Below, one piece after another: positions 17,602 through 26,791 of a stretch of DNA of 64,000 bases (position 1 is its first letter; each line of letters begins with the position of its first letter). The DNA lies in the NCBI RefSeq assembly GCF_001693485.1, contig NZ_MAXC01000012.1, positions 496,001-560,000 on the forward strand, read 5' to 3'. The stretch is from Bradyrhizobium sp. LMTR 3 (lineage in GTDB: Bacteria > Pseudomonadota > Alphaproteobacteria > Rhizobiales > Xanthobacteraceae). The notes under the pieces were generated by a model. That model searched no databases and was not told where the DNA came from. It worked only from the letters and a program-made list of their open reading frames with translations. The position numbers and the translations under genes are program-made.

Positions 17602-18951
17602 TCATCGCGCATTCGCCGGCGCGTGCACGTGCCAGAGATCGGCGCGCCAGTGCAGCACGATCGCCAGCATCAGCGCCAGACCGGCCGCCGCGTAGACGGT
17701 GCCGGTCGCTGCAAATCCGATCTCGTCGATCAGGCTGCCGGCGGCCAACAGACCGATCGGCAGGCCGTAGATCACCATCATGCGCACGCCCATCACCCGG
17801 CCGCGGAAATTCTCGCTCGCGGTCCGCATCAGAATGACGGCGATCGAGATCATGGCGAGGCTTTGCGAAAAGCCTGCCACCACCAGGCACACGATCGCGG
17901 TCGGCACGGTCTGCATCTGCACGAAGATCAGCAAGGTCGCGTACCAGACGACGGTCGCGCCGATCATCAGCCGCGCCACCCGGATATCGCGGATCAGGCT
18001 CAACACGATCGAACCGGCCAGCGAGCCGATCGCAAAACTCGCCGACAGATAGCCGAGCCCGGTCTGGTTGGTGCCGTAGATCGCCTTGGCGATATAGGGC
18101 AGTAGGCCGTTGGAAAGTGGATAGGCCGTGAGGTTGGCCAGAAATGCCACCCAGAGCGCGGCCTGCATCCGCGGCGTGGTCCAGACATAGGCGACCCCTT
18201 CCTTGAGATCGCGCAGCGGCGAGCGCTGCGACGCCTCGCTGGAAGCCTCGCCCGCGAGTTGCGGCTTTGCCGGCGCCACGATGCACAGCGTCAGCGCGGT
18301 TGCGGTAAGGTAGAGGCAGACGATCGCCACATAGGCCGGGCCCATGCCGAGCGAGGCAAACAAGCCGGCGCCGCTCAGCGCGCCGGCGATGCGCGCGGTA
18401 TCCATCGTGGTGCGCGAGATGCTGATCGCCCCGATCAACTGGCCATGCGGCATGATGGTCGCAACCAACGCGCCGCGCACGCCAAGATCCGATGGGCGGA
18501 CGATGCCCATCACGGCCGCGATGATAAAAACGAAAATCGGCGCGAGGTGGCCGGACAGCGCCAACGTCATCAGCACGGCGGCCAGCATCGCGTAGGTCGC
18601 GCGCATCACGCCTAACAGATCGCGGTGACCGATGCGGTCGCCGACGACGCCGAACATCGGCGCTACCAGCGTACCGACGTAGCCGAGTGAGGCGAACAGG
18701 GTAAGCAGCAGGACCGATCCGGTCTCGACCAGCACATACCAGCCGAGAATGAGCAGCTCCATCTCGAACGCCCACGAGGTGAGCAGATCAGCCGGCCATT
18801 GAAAACGGTAGTTCCTGACGCGGAATGGTGCGAGCGCGGAAGATCGCGCAGGCTCGCTCAAGATGCGTTGTCGCGATTCATCGCGGTCCACCCTGCTCTG
18901 TTTCTTGTTTTTTCCTTCTCCGTCGATAGCAAGCCGTGCCCGGCGTTTCAA
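17602..18951 (-). CDS. MFS transporter (DHA3/EntS-like)
   Basis: The 449-residue membrane protein shows about 12 hydrophobic segments after a charged N-terminus. It has FRVRNYRFQWPADLL before helix 1 and the MFS loop 2-3 motif GVVGDRIGHRDLL; a central cytoplasmic loop lies around LRDLKEGVAYVWTTP, as in EntS-type exporters. The frame begins with TTG 18951, overlapping the stop of the upstream gene by four bases; GTG 18891 is an alternative. The substrate is unknown. It follows the PAS-GGDEF-EAL gene in one direction and may be co-transcribed. Confidence 0.9.
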   Translation of the reverse strand: MKRRARLAIDGEGKNKKQSRVDRDESRQRILSEPARSSALAPFRVRNYRFQWPADLLTSWAFEMELLILGWYVLVETGSVLLLTLFASLGYVGTLVAPMFGVVGDRIGHRDLLGVMRATYAMLAAVLMTLALSGHLAPIFVFIIAAVMGIVRPSDLGVRGALVATIMPHGQLIGAISISRTTMDTARIAGALSGAGLFASLGMGPAYVAIVCLYLTATALTLCIVAPAKPQLAGEASSEASQRSPLRDLKEGVAYVWTTPRMQAALWVAFLANLTAYPLSNGLLPYIAKAIYGTNQTGLGYLSASFAIGSLAGSIVLSLIRDIRVARLMIGATVVWYATLLIFVQMQTVPTAIVCLVVAGFSQSLAMISIAVILMRTASENFRGRVMGVRMMVIYGLPIGLLAAGSLIDEIGFAATGTVYAAAGLALMLAIVLHWRADLWHVHAPANAR

Positions 18952-20849
18952 GCAGCCGACATCGCCTTACCCCTATGCGTCACCAACAGTCGTCTCACCT
19001 CGGCGGCCGATATCGCGGGGCTGAACAAATAGCCCTGCATCTCGGTGCAGCCGAGGATGTACAGCAAGTTCCTTTGTTGTTCGGTTTCGACACCCTCCGC
19101 CGTCGTCATCATGTCGCTGGCGGCTGCGATATTCACCACGGCCTGGACGATCGACGAGGACGCGCCGGGGCCTGCGATGTCCCTGATGAAGGAGCGATCG
19201 ATCTTGATCTTGTCGAACGGAAAGCGCTGCAGGTAGCTGAGCGAGGAGTAGCCGGTGCCGAAATCGTCCAGCGCGATCCGGACACCCAGCTTGCGCAACT
19301 GATGCAGCATGTCGAGCGCGGCCTCGTCGTCGCGAATGAGAACGGCCTCGGTGATTTCGAGCTCCAGCCTGCTCGCGGGAAGGCCGCAGGCGGCCAGCGC
19401 CGCGGCCACGTTCAGCGCCAGCGATTGGCTCCTGAACTGCACCGGCGACACGTTGACCGCGACGCGGACATGGTCCGGCCAGGTAACGGCCTCGGCACAG
19501 GCGGCATTGAGCACCCACAGGCCGAGCTGATTGATCAGGCCGCTGTCTTCCGCGATCGGGATGAATTCCGCCGGCGAGATCATGCCGCGTTCGGGGTGCC
19601 GCCACCGCAACAGCGCCTCGCAGGATGAGATCTTGCCGTCCTCGATATTGACCACCGGTTGGTAATAGGTCTCGAGGCTGCCGTCGCTGATCGCCCGGCG
19701 CAGCTCGAGCTCCAGGCTTCGCCGCGTTTTGGCGCGCTGATCCATGCCGGCCTCGAAGAAGCGGTAGGTTCGCCGTCCGTCGCCCTTGGCGCCGTAGAGC
19801 GCTAGGTCCGCACTCCTCAACAACTGGTCGAGGTCCACCCCGTCGCTGGGAGCAAGCGCTATTCCGATGCTGGCATCGGTGGTGATCAGGTGTCCCATGC
19901 ATTCAAAGGGCTGCCTGATCGCCGAATGGATTTCATCAACGAGCCGAGTAGTTTCCGAGCGATCCTTGATGGGCATTTGAATGACGGCAAACTCATCGCC
20001 GCCGAGTCGGGCCGCCACGTCGGTTTCCCTCAAGCAACCGCGCAGGCGATCGGCAACGCCTTTGAGCAGTTCATCGCCGATCGGATGGCCGAGCGCGTCG
20101 TTGACACTCTTGAACTCGTCGATATCGATATAGAGCACCGCCAATTGCTCGCCCGGCCGCATCACCGTGAGTGAATGTTCCAGCCGCTCGCGGAGCAGGA
20201 TCCGGTTCGGCAGGTCTGTCAGACCGTCGTAGTGCGCCAGATGCGCGATCTTCTCTTCCGCACGCTTGCGCTCGGTGATGTCTTCGATCGTAGCGACCCA
20301 CCCGCCGCCCTTCAGCGGCCGGTTGATGATCTCGATCGCCCGGCCGCCCGGCGCTTCCGTAAGTTGGCGCGTGGCCTTGCCGAGCGACACTTTCTGAATG
20401 ATCGCGTCGCAGAATGCATCGACGTCGCCATCGAAGGATCCGGTTTCCTTCCGGTGGGCGATCAGCCGCTGCATGGTGCAGCCGGGCTTCGCCACGTCGG
20501 GCGACAATCCGAACATGTCGAGATAGGGCTGGTTGCAAGTGATGATCCGCGCGGATGCATCATACAGAACAAGACCTTGCGGGATGTTGTTCACGGCGAT
20601 CGAGAGCTGGCGCCGCTCGGCCACCAGCCGCCGATCAGTCAATCGTTCGCGCCGCAGCAAGTGTCCGGCGACTGCGGCCAGAGCGGCGACGAGCGCCAGC
20701 AGGACGCGTTCGCGAATGCTCCATGTCGAGACGGCAAATTGCGCGAGTACGGCCGCCGCGAGCAGGACAGCGCAGACAGCAAGCAGCGTAAATAGCCCGG
20801 CCTTATCGGCGGGACCGCCAGGCAATTTCTGGTCGCTTTCGATGCTCAC
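18948..20849 (-). CDS. Membrane PAS-GGDEF-EAL cyclic-di-GMP protein
   Basis: The 633-residue form starts at GTG 20849 (GGAG upstream); an in-frame ATG at 21011 would add 54 residues that do not look like protein. Two hydrophobic helices (about 18-62) anchor it to the membrane. A PAS domain follows (about 80-195, NNIPQGLVLYDASARI to ATIEDITERKRAEE), then GGDEF with intact LGGDEFAV, then EAL with intact EALLRW, the DDFGTGYSSL and TAEGVET motifs. Both active sites look complete, so it could make or degrade c-di-GMP depending on the PAS signal. No partner is evident. Confidence 0.94.
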   Translation of the reverse strand: MSIESDQKLPGGPADKAGLFTLLAVCAVLLAAAVLAQFAVSTWSIRERVLLALVAALAAVAGHLLRRERLTDRRLVAERRQLSIAVNNIPQGLVLYDASARIITCNQPYLDMFGLSPDVAKPGCTMQRLIAHRKETGSFDGDVDAFCDAIIQKVSLGKATRQLTEAPGGRAIEIINRPLKGGGWVATIEDITERKRAEEKIAHLAHYDGLTDLPNRILLRERLEHSLTVMRPGEQLAVLYIDIDEFKSVNDALGHPIGDELLKGVADRLRGCLRETDVAARLGGDEFAVIQMPIKDRSETTRLVDEIHSAIRQPFECMGHLITTDASIGIALAPSDGVDLDQLLRSADLALYGAKGDGRRTYRFFEAGMDQRAKTRRSLELELRRAISDGSLETYYQPVVNIEDGKISSCEALLRWRHPERGMISPAEFIPIAEDSGLINQLGLWVLNAACAEAVTWPDHVRVAVNVSPVQFRSQSLALNVAAALAACGLPASRLELEITEAVLIRDDEAALDMLHQLRKLGVRIALDDFGTGYSSLSYLQRFPFDKIKIDRSFIRDIAGPGASSSIVQAVVNIAAASDMMTTAEGVETEQQRNLLYILGCTEMQGYLFSPAISAAEVRRLLVTHRGKAMSAA

Positions 20850-21282
20850 CCGAGATGCTTCTCCGCGCGAAATCGCCAATCCGCAGGCGGTTGGCGATCG
20901 GTCATGCAGACGCAAGCCGGAATCCAGTTTTCCCGCCCAGCGATATTGGTACGAAGGACAAATGGAAGGCGCGTTACAACTTGCGGTTAGCAATCGGTTA
21001 CGTCGATACACGGGCTGGCTCCAATCACCATCGCCACCAACAGGCTATCGAGAGGTGACCTTGGCTGGTTCTCTCCTTCGAAATGGTAAACGAGAGATTA
21101 ATTCGTAGCAGAGCGCGCGCGACCCAGCAAATGCGAGAAAGCCCCGATTTTCCAAGCCTAACTCGCAATCGGAGCGTGGGATCGGACTCCGCTGCAAAAA
21201 CGAATTCTGACCGGGATGCCGCTGATTTAGCTGATACGGAACCTCGCCGGCTTAACCGTTTCGCTAGTCGGGGCCGTCCATA
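20850..21282. other. Divergent intergenic region, promoters expected
   Basis: This 433-base gap separates the GGDEF-EAL gene from the oppositely oriented HerA-like gene. It includes a less G+C-rich part near 21060-21140. I see no gene, RNA or convincing operator in it. Confidence 0.5.
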
Positions 21283-23067
21283 ATGCAGGCCAGACCCCAA
21301 TTCATGAGATCCAGGTTCAACACCGTGACATCCTTCGGACGTGTGATTTCCGTGCGCGGCTCCCTCGCCCGGGTCGGACTTCTGGCGACAGGCCAGATGC
21401 CCCTTTCCGAAGTGCGCGCCACCGTCGGCCGCTTCATCAGTATTCGCTGTGCGACATCCACCACCATCATCGCCATGATTACCGAGGTTTCGTGCGAGAA
21501 TCAGCCAAGCTCTGATGAGTACATGGCGACCGCATCGGTCGACCTGCTCGGCGAAATTTTCGGCGGCGACCGCCCGAAATTCCAACGCGGCGTCACCAAT
21601 TATCCGACGATCGGCGACGCCGTCGACCTCGTCACGGCCCAGGACCTTCGCACCGTCTATGCGCCGAGCGGGTCGGACCAGATCAATGTCGGCACCCTGC
21701 AGCAGGACCGCTCGGTGATCGCCTATGTCGACGTCGAGGAAATGCTCTCCAAGCACTTCGCGGTTCTCGGCTCCACCGGCGTCGGTAAATCGACCAGCGT
21801 GTCGCTGCTGCTCAACGAGATTCTGAAGGCGCGGCCGAACCTGCGGGTTTTCCTGCTCGACGTGCACAACGAATATGGCCGCTGCTTCGGCGACCGCGCG
21901 GTCGTAATGAATCCGCGCAATTTGAAACTGCCGTTCTGGCTGTTCAATTTCGAAGAGATCGTCGACGTGCTGTTCGGCGGCCGCCCGGGCGTGCCGGAAG
22001 AACTCGACGTCCTCGCCGAAGTCATTCCGATGGCGAAGGGCATCTATACCCAGTACCAAAACTCCGACCGGCTCGGGCTCAAGCGCATGGAGCCCAAGTC
22101 GGTCGGCTACACCGTCGATACGCCGGTGCCGTATCGCCTTGTCGACCTGATCTCGCTGATCGACGAGCGGATGGGCAAGCTGGAGAACCGCTCCTCGCGC
22201 ATCATCTATCACAAGCTGATCTCGCGCATCGAGACCGTGCGCAACGATCCGCGCTACGCCTTCATGTTCGACAACGCCAATGTCGGCGGCGACACTATGG
22301 CGGAAGTCATCAGCCATCTGTTCCGGCTGCCTGCCAACGGCCGGCCGATGACCATCATGCAGCTCGCCGGCTTCCCCGCCGAAGTCGTGGATTCCGTGGT
22401 GTCGGTACTGTGCCGCATGGCGTTCGATTTCGGCCTGTGGAGCGATGGCGTGTCGCCGCTGCTGTTCGTCTGCGAAGAGGCGCACCGTTACGCCTCGGCC
22501 GACCGCAACATCGGCTTCGGGCCGACGCGCAAGGCGGTGTCGCGCATCGCCAAGGAGGGGCGCAAATACGGCGTCTATCTCGGCCTCGTCACCCAGCGTC
22601 CGGCCGAACTCGACGCCACCATCATTTCCCAGTGCAACACGCTGTTTGCGATGCGCCTTGCCAACGACCGCGACCAGGCGCTCTTGCGCTCGGCGGTCTC
22701 GGACGCCGCCGCCAACCTGTTGTCGTTCGTGCCCTCGCTCGGCACCCGCGAAGTCCTGGCCTTCGGCGAAGGCGTGGCGCTGCCGACGCGGCTGCGCTTC
22801 AAGGAGGTTCCGGTGCATCAATTGCCGCGCAGCGAAGCCACGATCGCCACCGCGCCGTCGGTTTCCGCCGGCCACGACATGCATTTCGTCTCGGCCGTGC
22901 TGGATCGCTGGCGCGGCGCCACCTCGCACCGCGACGTGCCGAACGATCCCTCGATCAGCGACCGCCCCGCCGCCCGCGTCATGACGCCGGTCGAAGCGCC
23001 GATGCTGCAGCCCTCGATGGGGCTCGATCCCGACCGGTTCTCGCTGCTGAAAAAGCCGCTGCGCTGA
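21283..23067 (+). CDS. HerA-like DUF87 ATPase
   Basis: The 594-residue protein has an N-terminal HAS-barrel-type beta domain (VTSFGRVISVRGSLARVGLL), a RecA-like motor with Walker A GSTGVGKST (163-171), Walker B LLFVCEEAH (393-401) and the sensor segment LVTQRPAELDATIISQCNT typical of HerA/FtsK-type motors. HerA hexamers usually pump DNA with the NurA nuclease. No NurA, Sir2 or other nuclease gene is adjacent, so its partner is either elsewhere or absent. The start may be ATG 21283 or ATG 21307. Confidence 0.9.
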   Translation: MQARPQFMRSRFNTVTSFGRVISVRGSLARVGLLATGQMPLSEVRATVGRFISIRCATSTTIIAMITEVSCENQPSSDEYMATASVDLLGEIFGGDRPKFQRGVTNYPTIGDAVDLVTAQDLRTVYAPSGSDQINVGTLQQDRSVIAYVDVEEMLSKHFAVLGSTGVGKSTSVSLLLNEILKARPNLRVFLLDVHNEYGRCFGDRAVVMNPRNLKLPFWLFNFEEIVDVLFGGRPGVPEELDVLAEVIPMAKGIYTQYQNSDRLGLKRMEPKSVGYTVDTPVPYRLVDLISLIDERMGKLENRSSRIIYHKLISRIETVRNDPRYAFMFDNANVGGDTMAEVISHLFRLPANGRPMTIMQLAGFPAEVVDSVVSVLCRMAFDFGLWSDGVSPLLFVCEEAHRYASADRNIGFGPTRKAVSRIAKEGRKYGVYLGLVTQRPAELDATIISQCNTLFAMRLANDRDQALLRSAVSDAAANLLSFVPSLGTREVLAFGEGVALPTRLRFKEVPVHQLPRSEATIATAPSVSAGHDMHFVSAVLDRWRGATSHRDVPNDPSISDRPAARVMTPVEAPMLQPSMGLDPDRFSLLKKPLR

Positions 23068-23125
23068 GGCATGTCAGTTTTCGCGATTGCTCCGCGGGGG
23101 ATGGTGTCCACTTCACCCGAAAACG

Positions 23126-23177
23126 CTAGAGCCATTTCTCCGTTTCGATGGAATCGAAACGGGGGCTCTAGATTTTT
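23126..23177 (+). terminator. Strong two-step hairpin with T run, terminator/repeat
   Basis: CTAGAGCC (23126-23133) pairs with GGCTCTAG (23164-23171), and inside it CGTTTCGAT (23141-23149) pairs with ATCGAAACG (23153-23161). GATTTTTGATTT follows. This fits a terminator for the HerA-like gene. Related CACTTC...CGAAAACGCT segments flank it at about 23110 and 23213, so it is also likely part of a mobile-type intergenic repeat. Confidence 0.75.
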
Positions 23178-23282
23178 GATTTGACGCGTTTTCTTCACGC
23201 GAACCGGTTTCCACTTCGCTCGAAAACGCTCTATATGGTTCCGGCAACGCCGCATCGCGCGGCCTTTAGCCGGAACCCTTTC

Positions 23283-23867
23283 ATGTCCAAGCCTGCCGCC
23301 AAACGATTTCAGCCGCCCGCCATCGACAAGCTGCCGGAGGATATCCGCACGCGAATTCTCGCGGTGCAGGAGAAGTCCGGCTTCGTGCCGAACGTGTTCC
23401 TGACGCTGGCCTACCGGCCCGACGAGTTTCGTGCCTTCTTTGCCTATCACGACGCGTTGATGGAGAAGGACAGCGGGCTGACCAAGGCCGAGCGCGAGAT
23501 GATCGTGGTGGCGACGTCGGCCGCCAACCAGTGCCATTACTGCGTGATCGCCCACGGCGCGATCCTGCGCATCCGGGCGAAAAACCCCGTGATCGCCGAC
23601 CAGATCGCGGTCAACTACCGCAAGGCCGACATCACGCCGCGGCAGCGCGCCATGCTCGACTTCGCCATGAAGGTGAGCCGGGCGGCGAACGAAGTCTCCG
23701 AGGCCGATTTTGCCGAGGTCGCCAGCCACGGCTTTTCCGAGGACGACATCTGGGACATCGCGGCCATTTCGGCCTTCTTCGCGCTGTCGAACCGGCTCGC
23801 CAACGTCACTGCGATGCGCCCCAACGACGAGTTCTACATGATGGGGCGGCTGCCGAAACAGGACTGA
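23283..23867 (+). CDS. AhpD-like (carboxymuconolactone decarboxylase family) peroxidase-related protein
   Basis: The 194-residue protein starts at ATG 23283; the upstream in-frame start at 23181 lies in the repeat region. It carries the family redox motif in NQCHYCVIAHG, where the CxxC pair and the following His act in peroxide reduction in AhpD relatives, inside an all-helical fold (LTKAEREMIVVATSAAN). The role is probably peroxide or radical detoxification in the cytoplasm. It sits alone after the terminator of the HerA-like gene. Confidence 0.88.
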   Translation: MSKPAAKRFQPPAIDKLPEDIRTRILAVQEKSGFVPNVFLTLAYRPDEFRAFFAYHDALMEKDSGLTKAEREMIVVATSAANQCHYCVIAHGAILRIRAKNPVIADQIAVNYRKADITPRQRAMLDFAMKVSRAANEVSEADFAEVASHGFSEDDIWDIAAISAFFALSNRLANVTAMRPNDEFYMMGRLPKQD

Positions 23868-23996
23868 GCCTGGCGTCGTTACGGTTCCATCAGACGTTGC
23901 GGAGATGGATGGCTGTCCTGCGGCTGGCAAGATTTCATGTTGGAAACGCTGCCGCCGTGCTAAAAAGGCGGCAGGACTTTTCGTCGGACGAACGCA

Positions 23997-24347
23997 GTGA
24001 AAACCGAGCGGCCCATTATCACGGACGACGAGCACGTCGTGCTCAAGTTCCGGCCGCGTACCTCGGCCCACCCGCCGGGCGGGCGGGAAGAGCCCAGCCA
24101 GGCCACTCGTCAAGTCAAGGGGCCGCAAACCGCGAACGATCTGTCCCGCTACGAACGGTCGCGCGACGAGGGCGACGACTTCCGTCACCGCATGCTCGCC
24201 AACATCGCAGCGCTCGCCTTCACCGTGGCCTTGACCGCGATCGGCATCTGGCTTGCCGTGAGCATCGCCGATCTCCGCAAGACCCAGGATTGCGTCCTGA
24301 TGGGCCGCCGCGACTGCGCAAGGATTTCAGTGGCGCCGCAGGGGTAG
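23997..24347 (+). CDS. Small single-pass membrane protein, hypothetical
   Basis: A GTG start at 23997 gives a 116-residue protein with a hydrophilic N-terminal half rich in charged residues, one membrane helix (about 70-93, IAALAFTVALTAIGIWLAVSI), and a short tail with two cysteines (TQDCVLMGRRDCARI). I recognise no family by name. The two tail cysteines would sit on the periplasmic side if the N-terminus is inside and could form a disulfide. Confidence 0.7.
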   Translation: MKTERPIITDDEHVVLKFRPRTSAHPPGGREEPSQATRQVKGPQTANDLSRYERSRDEGDDFRHRMLANIAALAFTVALTAIGIWLAVSIADLRKTQDCVLMGRRDCARISVAPQG

Positions 24348-24378
24348 GCTCCTGTTTCGATGTTCAAGCAACAAAAGC

Positions 24379-24485
24379 TGTCATACCCCGCGAATGCGGG
24401 GTATCCAGTACGCTGCGGCTTCTCGGTTCTATCATCGACGTCTCTGGAATACTTGGTCACCCGCCTTCGCGGGTGACGACAACTG
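24379..24485. repeat. Intergenic palindromic repeat, family A, copy 3
   Basis: This copy has the CCCCGC...GCGGGG hairpin, ATCCAGTACGC, a CGTCTCTGG segment shared with copy 1, and a GTCACCCGC...GCGGGTGAC end hairpin. It follows the small membrane protein gene directly. Confidence 0.8.
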
Positions 24486-24558
24486 AATGTGCGTTAGCGT
24501 TCTCGCGACACGATGCGCCCGAGCTTTTGCAAATCGTTCGCCCCCCACAAGTGAGAGG

Positions 24559-24671
24559 GCGCAGGGAATGCCGGGTGCTTTGCTGCACCCGCGGTCTCGT
24601 GTGCAAATGCACTTAGGAAGTGCGCACACGAGCATACAGGTACAGCCGGAGCAGCCCGGCATTCCCTGCGC
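24559..24671. repeat. Nested 113-base hairpin element
   Basis: Outer arms of 17 bases (24559-24575 and 24655-24671) are perfectly complementary. Inside are CTCGTGTGC/GCACACGAG (24596-24604 with 24624-24632) and GCACTT/AAGTGC (24609-24614 with 24618-24623) around a three-base loop. The nested pairing would make a long, stable RNA or DNA stem. I believe related elements are common in Bradyrhizobium intergenic DNA, but this is from memory. Confidence 0.7.
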
Positions 24672-25282
24672 GATGGTTTGACGGCTTATGCCGCGCTCTC
24701 CCTGGAGACGAATTCCTCTTGCCTCCATCGCCGGCGGATTGAAGGTTCATCGAAACCCGGTCGGGTTTCGCAAACCTCCGCCGGCTTGACGCCAGCCACG
24801 GGCGCCAGGACCACACGGTTTTGCCGTACGCAGCTTCCTCTGCCAGAGACTTCGACCAGCCAAGTGCTTGCCAGCCGAAGACCTAACGGAGGCGTTTAAG
24901 CGCCGTACGTCCTGCGCGCTGTATTCGCTCACGACAAAGCCGCCCTGCGATCACATCCACGCGCCCGACGCTGCCGCGTCCACCGCAACCCGTCCCAACG
25001 TTCGTGACGATGGCCAACGCCCCTCTTCTTCGGGACGGGATGGCCGGAGTTGTAAGCGTGATTTGGGTTTGCCGCGAAGCGTTTTATTTTTGCGCGCGCG
25101 ACTGGACAGGGGAAATCAGCTTGAAATTGTTACTGAAATTCGCGCAATCGCGCAGCGCCCTTTGACCCTGATCGATCACTATCCGTCAGGCGCGTCGAGC
25201 CGCGCGAAAATTAAGATGCGCGGTCGACGCAAATTGCCGTTACGTTAGGTGGGCAGAAAAACAGAAAAAAACGAGGGAGGCT
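24672..25282. other. Gene-free continuation of the repeat region
   Basis: About 600 bases with no supported gene. The first half (to about 24910) reads like the rest of a long intergenic repeat. The last 150 bases before 25283 should hold the promoter of the alpha/beta hydrolase, but no clear -35/-10 pair is seen. Confidence 0.5.
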
Positions 25283-26326
25283 ATGGTGAGACTTTCGATT
25301 GCGACCGCAGGCTTTGTTCTCGCAATGCTCCTTTCCATTCCGGCGCTGGCACAGACGAGGGCTCTGGTGACTGACGAGATGATGGTCAAGACTTCAGATC
25401 CCGGCATCGAGATCTACGTCCGTAACAAGCGGCCGGCCGACATGACCTCGTTCCACCCGGAGCAGACCGTGCTTTACGTGCACGGCGCGACCTATCCTTC
25501 GGAGACGGCGTTTGATCTCAAGCTGGATGGCCTGTCCTGGATGGAATACATCGCCGCGCGCGGTTACGACGTGTGGCTGCTCGATCTGCGCGGCTACGGC
25601 AAGTCGACGCGTCCTCCCGAGATGGCCGACAAGCCCGACGCCAATCCGCCCATCGTGACCGGCCAGACCGCGGTCAAGGACATCGGCACCGCCGTCGATT
25701 TCGTCCTGCAGCGCCGCAACATTCCGCGCCTTAACCTGCTCGGCTGGTCGTGGGGCACGACGCTGATGGCGACCTACACCACGCAGAACGCTTCGAAGGT
25801 CGAACGTCTCGTGCTCTATGCGCCGTCCTGGATCCGGCAGACGCCCTCGCTCGTTCAGACCGGCTCGGGCAAGCTCGGCGCGTACCGAATGGTGAATCGC
25901 GATCAGGCGAAGGAGCGCTGGTACACCGGCGTGCCCGAGGACAAGAAGGCCAGCCTCATTCCCGCCGGCTGGTTCGACGCCTGGGCCGACGCGACATTCG
26001 CCACCGATCCGGTCGGCGCGGCGATGAATCCGCCGGTCGTTCGCGCCCCCAACGGCGTCGTACAGGACGGCGCCGAATTCTTCGGTGCCGGCAAACCCTA
26101 CTACGATCCCGCCAAGATCACGGTGCCGACGTTACTGGTCGGCGCTGAATGGGACCGCGACACGCCGCCCTACATGGCGCAGACCCTGTTTCCGCTTCTG
26201 GTGAACTCCCCGGGCAAACGCTACGTGGCGCTGGCTGAAGGAACGCACTCCATCATCATGGAGCGCAATCGCCTCAAACTGTTCGAGGCAGTGCAGGCAT
26301 TTCTGGATGAAGCGAAGCGGTCGTGA
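25283..26326 (+). CDS. Secreted alpha/beta hydrolase
   Basis: The 347-residue protein has a signal peptide (1-23, ending ALAQ) and an alpha/beta-hydrolase core. It has an oxyanion-type YVHGATYPSE, the LLDLRGYGKSTRP turn, nucleophile S156 in GWSWGTT, a catalytic Asp at D291 or D293 (GAEWDRDTPP) and H322 in EGTHSI. It should act in the periplasm or outside as an esterase or lipase-like enzyme. The substrate is unknown. GGGAGG lies six bases before ATG. It stands alone. Confidence 0.93.
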   Translation: MVRLSIATAGFVLAMLLSIPALAQTRALVTDEMMVKTSDPGIEIYVRNKRPADMTSFHPEQTVLYVHGATYPSETAFDLKLDGLSWMEYIAARGYDVWLLDLRGYGKSTRPPEMADKPDANPPIVTGQTAVKDIGTAVDFVLQRRNIPRLNLLGWSWGTTLMATYTTQNASKVERLVLYAPSWIRQTPSLVQTGSGKLGAYRMVNRDQAKERWYTGVPEDKKASLIPAGWFDAWADATFATDPVGAAMNPPVVRAPNGVVQDGAEFFGAGKPYYDPAKITVPTLLVGAEWDRDTPPYMAQTLFPLLVNSPGKRYVALAEGTHSIIMERNRLKLFEAVQAFLDEAKRS

Positions 26327-26332
26327 CGGTGG

Positions 26333-26402
26333 GTAGCCCGCATGAGCGCATGCGATATGCGGGACCGCTAGACCGGGATATCGCTGCGCTCATCCGGGCT
26401 GC
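26333..26402. repeat. Intergenic repeat, family B, copy 1
   Basis: Bases 26333-26369 match 28146-28182 exactly or nearly so. The element starts GTAGCCCGCATGAGCGCATG and closes with an inverted CCGGGCT, forming a hairpin between two converging genes, where it may end transcription. Confidence 0.75.
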
Positions 26403-26407
26403 GCGTG

Positions 26408-26731
26408 CTAGCCGCGCGGTCCCCATAGAATGACGGCGGCGCCGATCAAACATATGGAAGCGCCCGCGACGTCCCAGCGATCCGGACGCACGCTCTCGAC
26501 CGTCCAGAGCCAGAAAAGCGACGCGGCAATGTAGGTGCCGCCATAGGCGGCGTAGGCGCGTCCCGCCGCCTCCGTTTGGACGAGCGTCAACAGATACGCA
26601 AAAACGATGAGGGAGAAGACGCCGGGAAACAGCCACCAGATGGGCTTGCCGAGGCGCAACCAGCCCCAGAACGCAAAGCAGCCAGCGATTTCCGCGACAG
26701 CGGCACCAACGTAAACGATAGTACTCTTCAT
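26408..26731 (-). CDS. ynfA: YnfA/UPF0060 family four-helix membrane protein
   Basis: The 107-residue protein has four hydrophobic segments and the family signatures [35 protein letters not shown] and [11 protein letters not shown]. YnfA proteins resemble half-size small drug-resistance transporters; their substrate is debated. It lies downstream of the MerT-like gene in the same direction with a 60-base gap, so it might share the MerR-type promoter. Confidence 0.95.
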   Translation of the reverse strand: MKSTIVYVGAAVAEIAGCFAFWGWLRLGKPIWWLFPGVFSLIVFAYLLTLVQTEAAGRAYAAYGGTYIAASLFWLWTVESVRPDRWDVAGASICLIGAAVILWGPRG

Positions 26732-26791
26732 AGGCCGAACTTCTCACGGCATCCGCTGCCACTCAAGGCAGCGGATCAGATCACCGCGGAG

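Noticed and set aside
21025..22929. 634-residue frame antisense to the HerA-like gene
   Set aside because: It is His/Arg/Asp-rich with no family signature and lies opposite a clear ATPase. Such long frames arise in G+C-rich genes.
24487..25248. Short frames in the repeat region as genes
   Set aside because: They cross hairpin elements and lack ribosome sites and family likeness.
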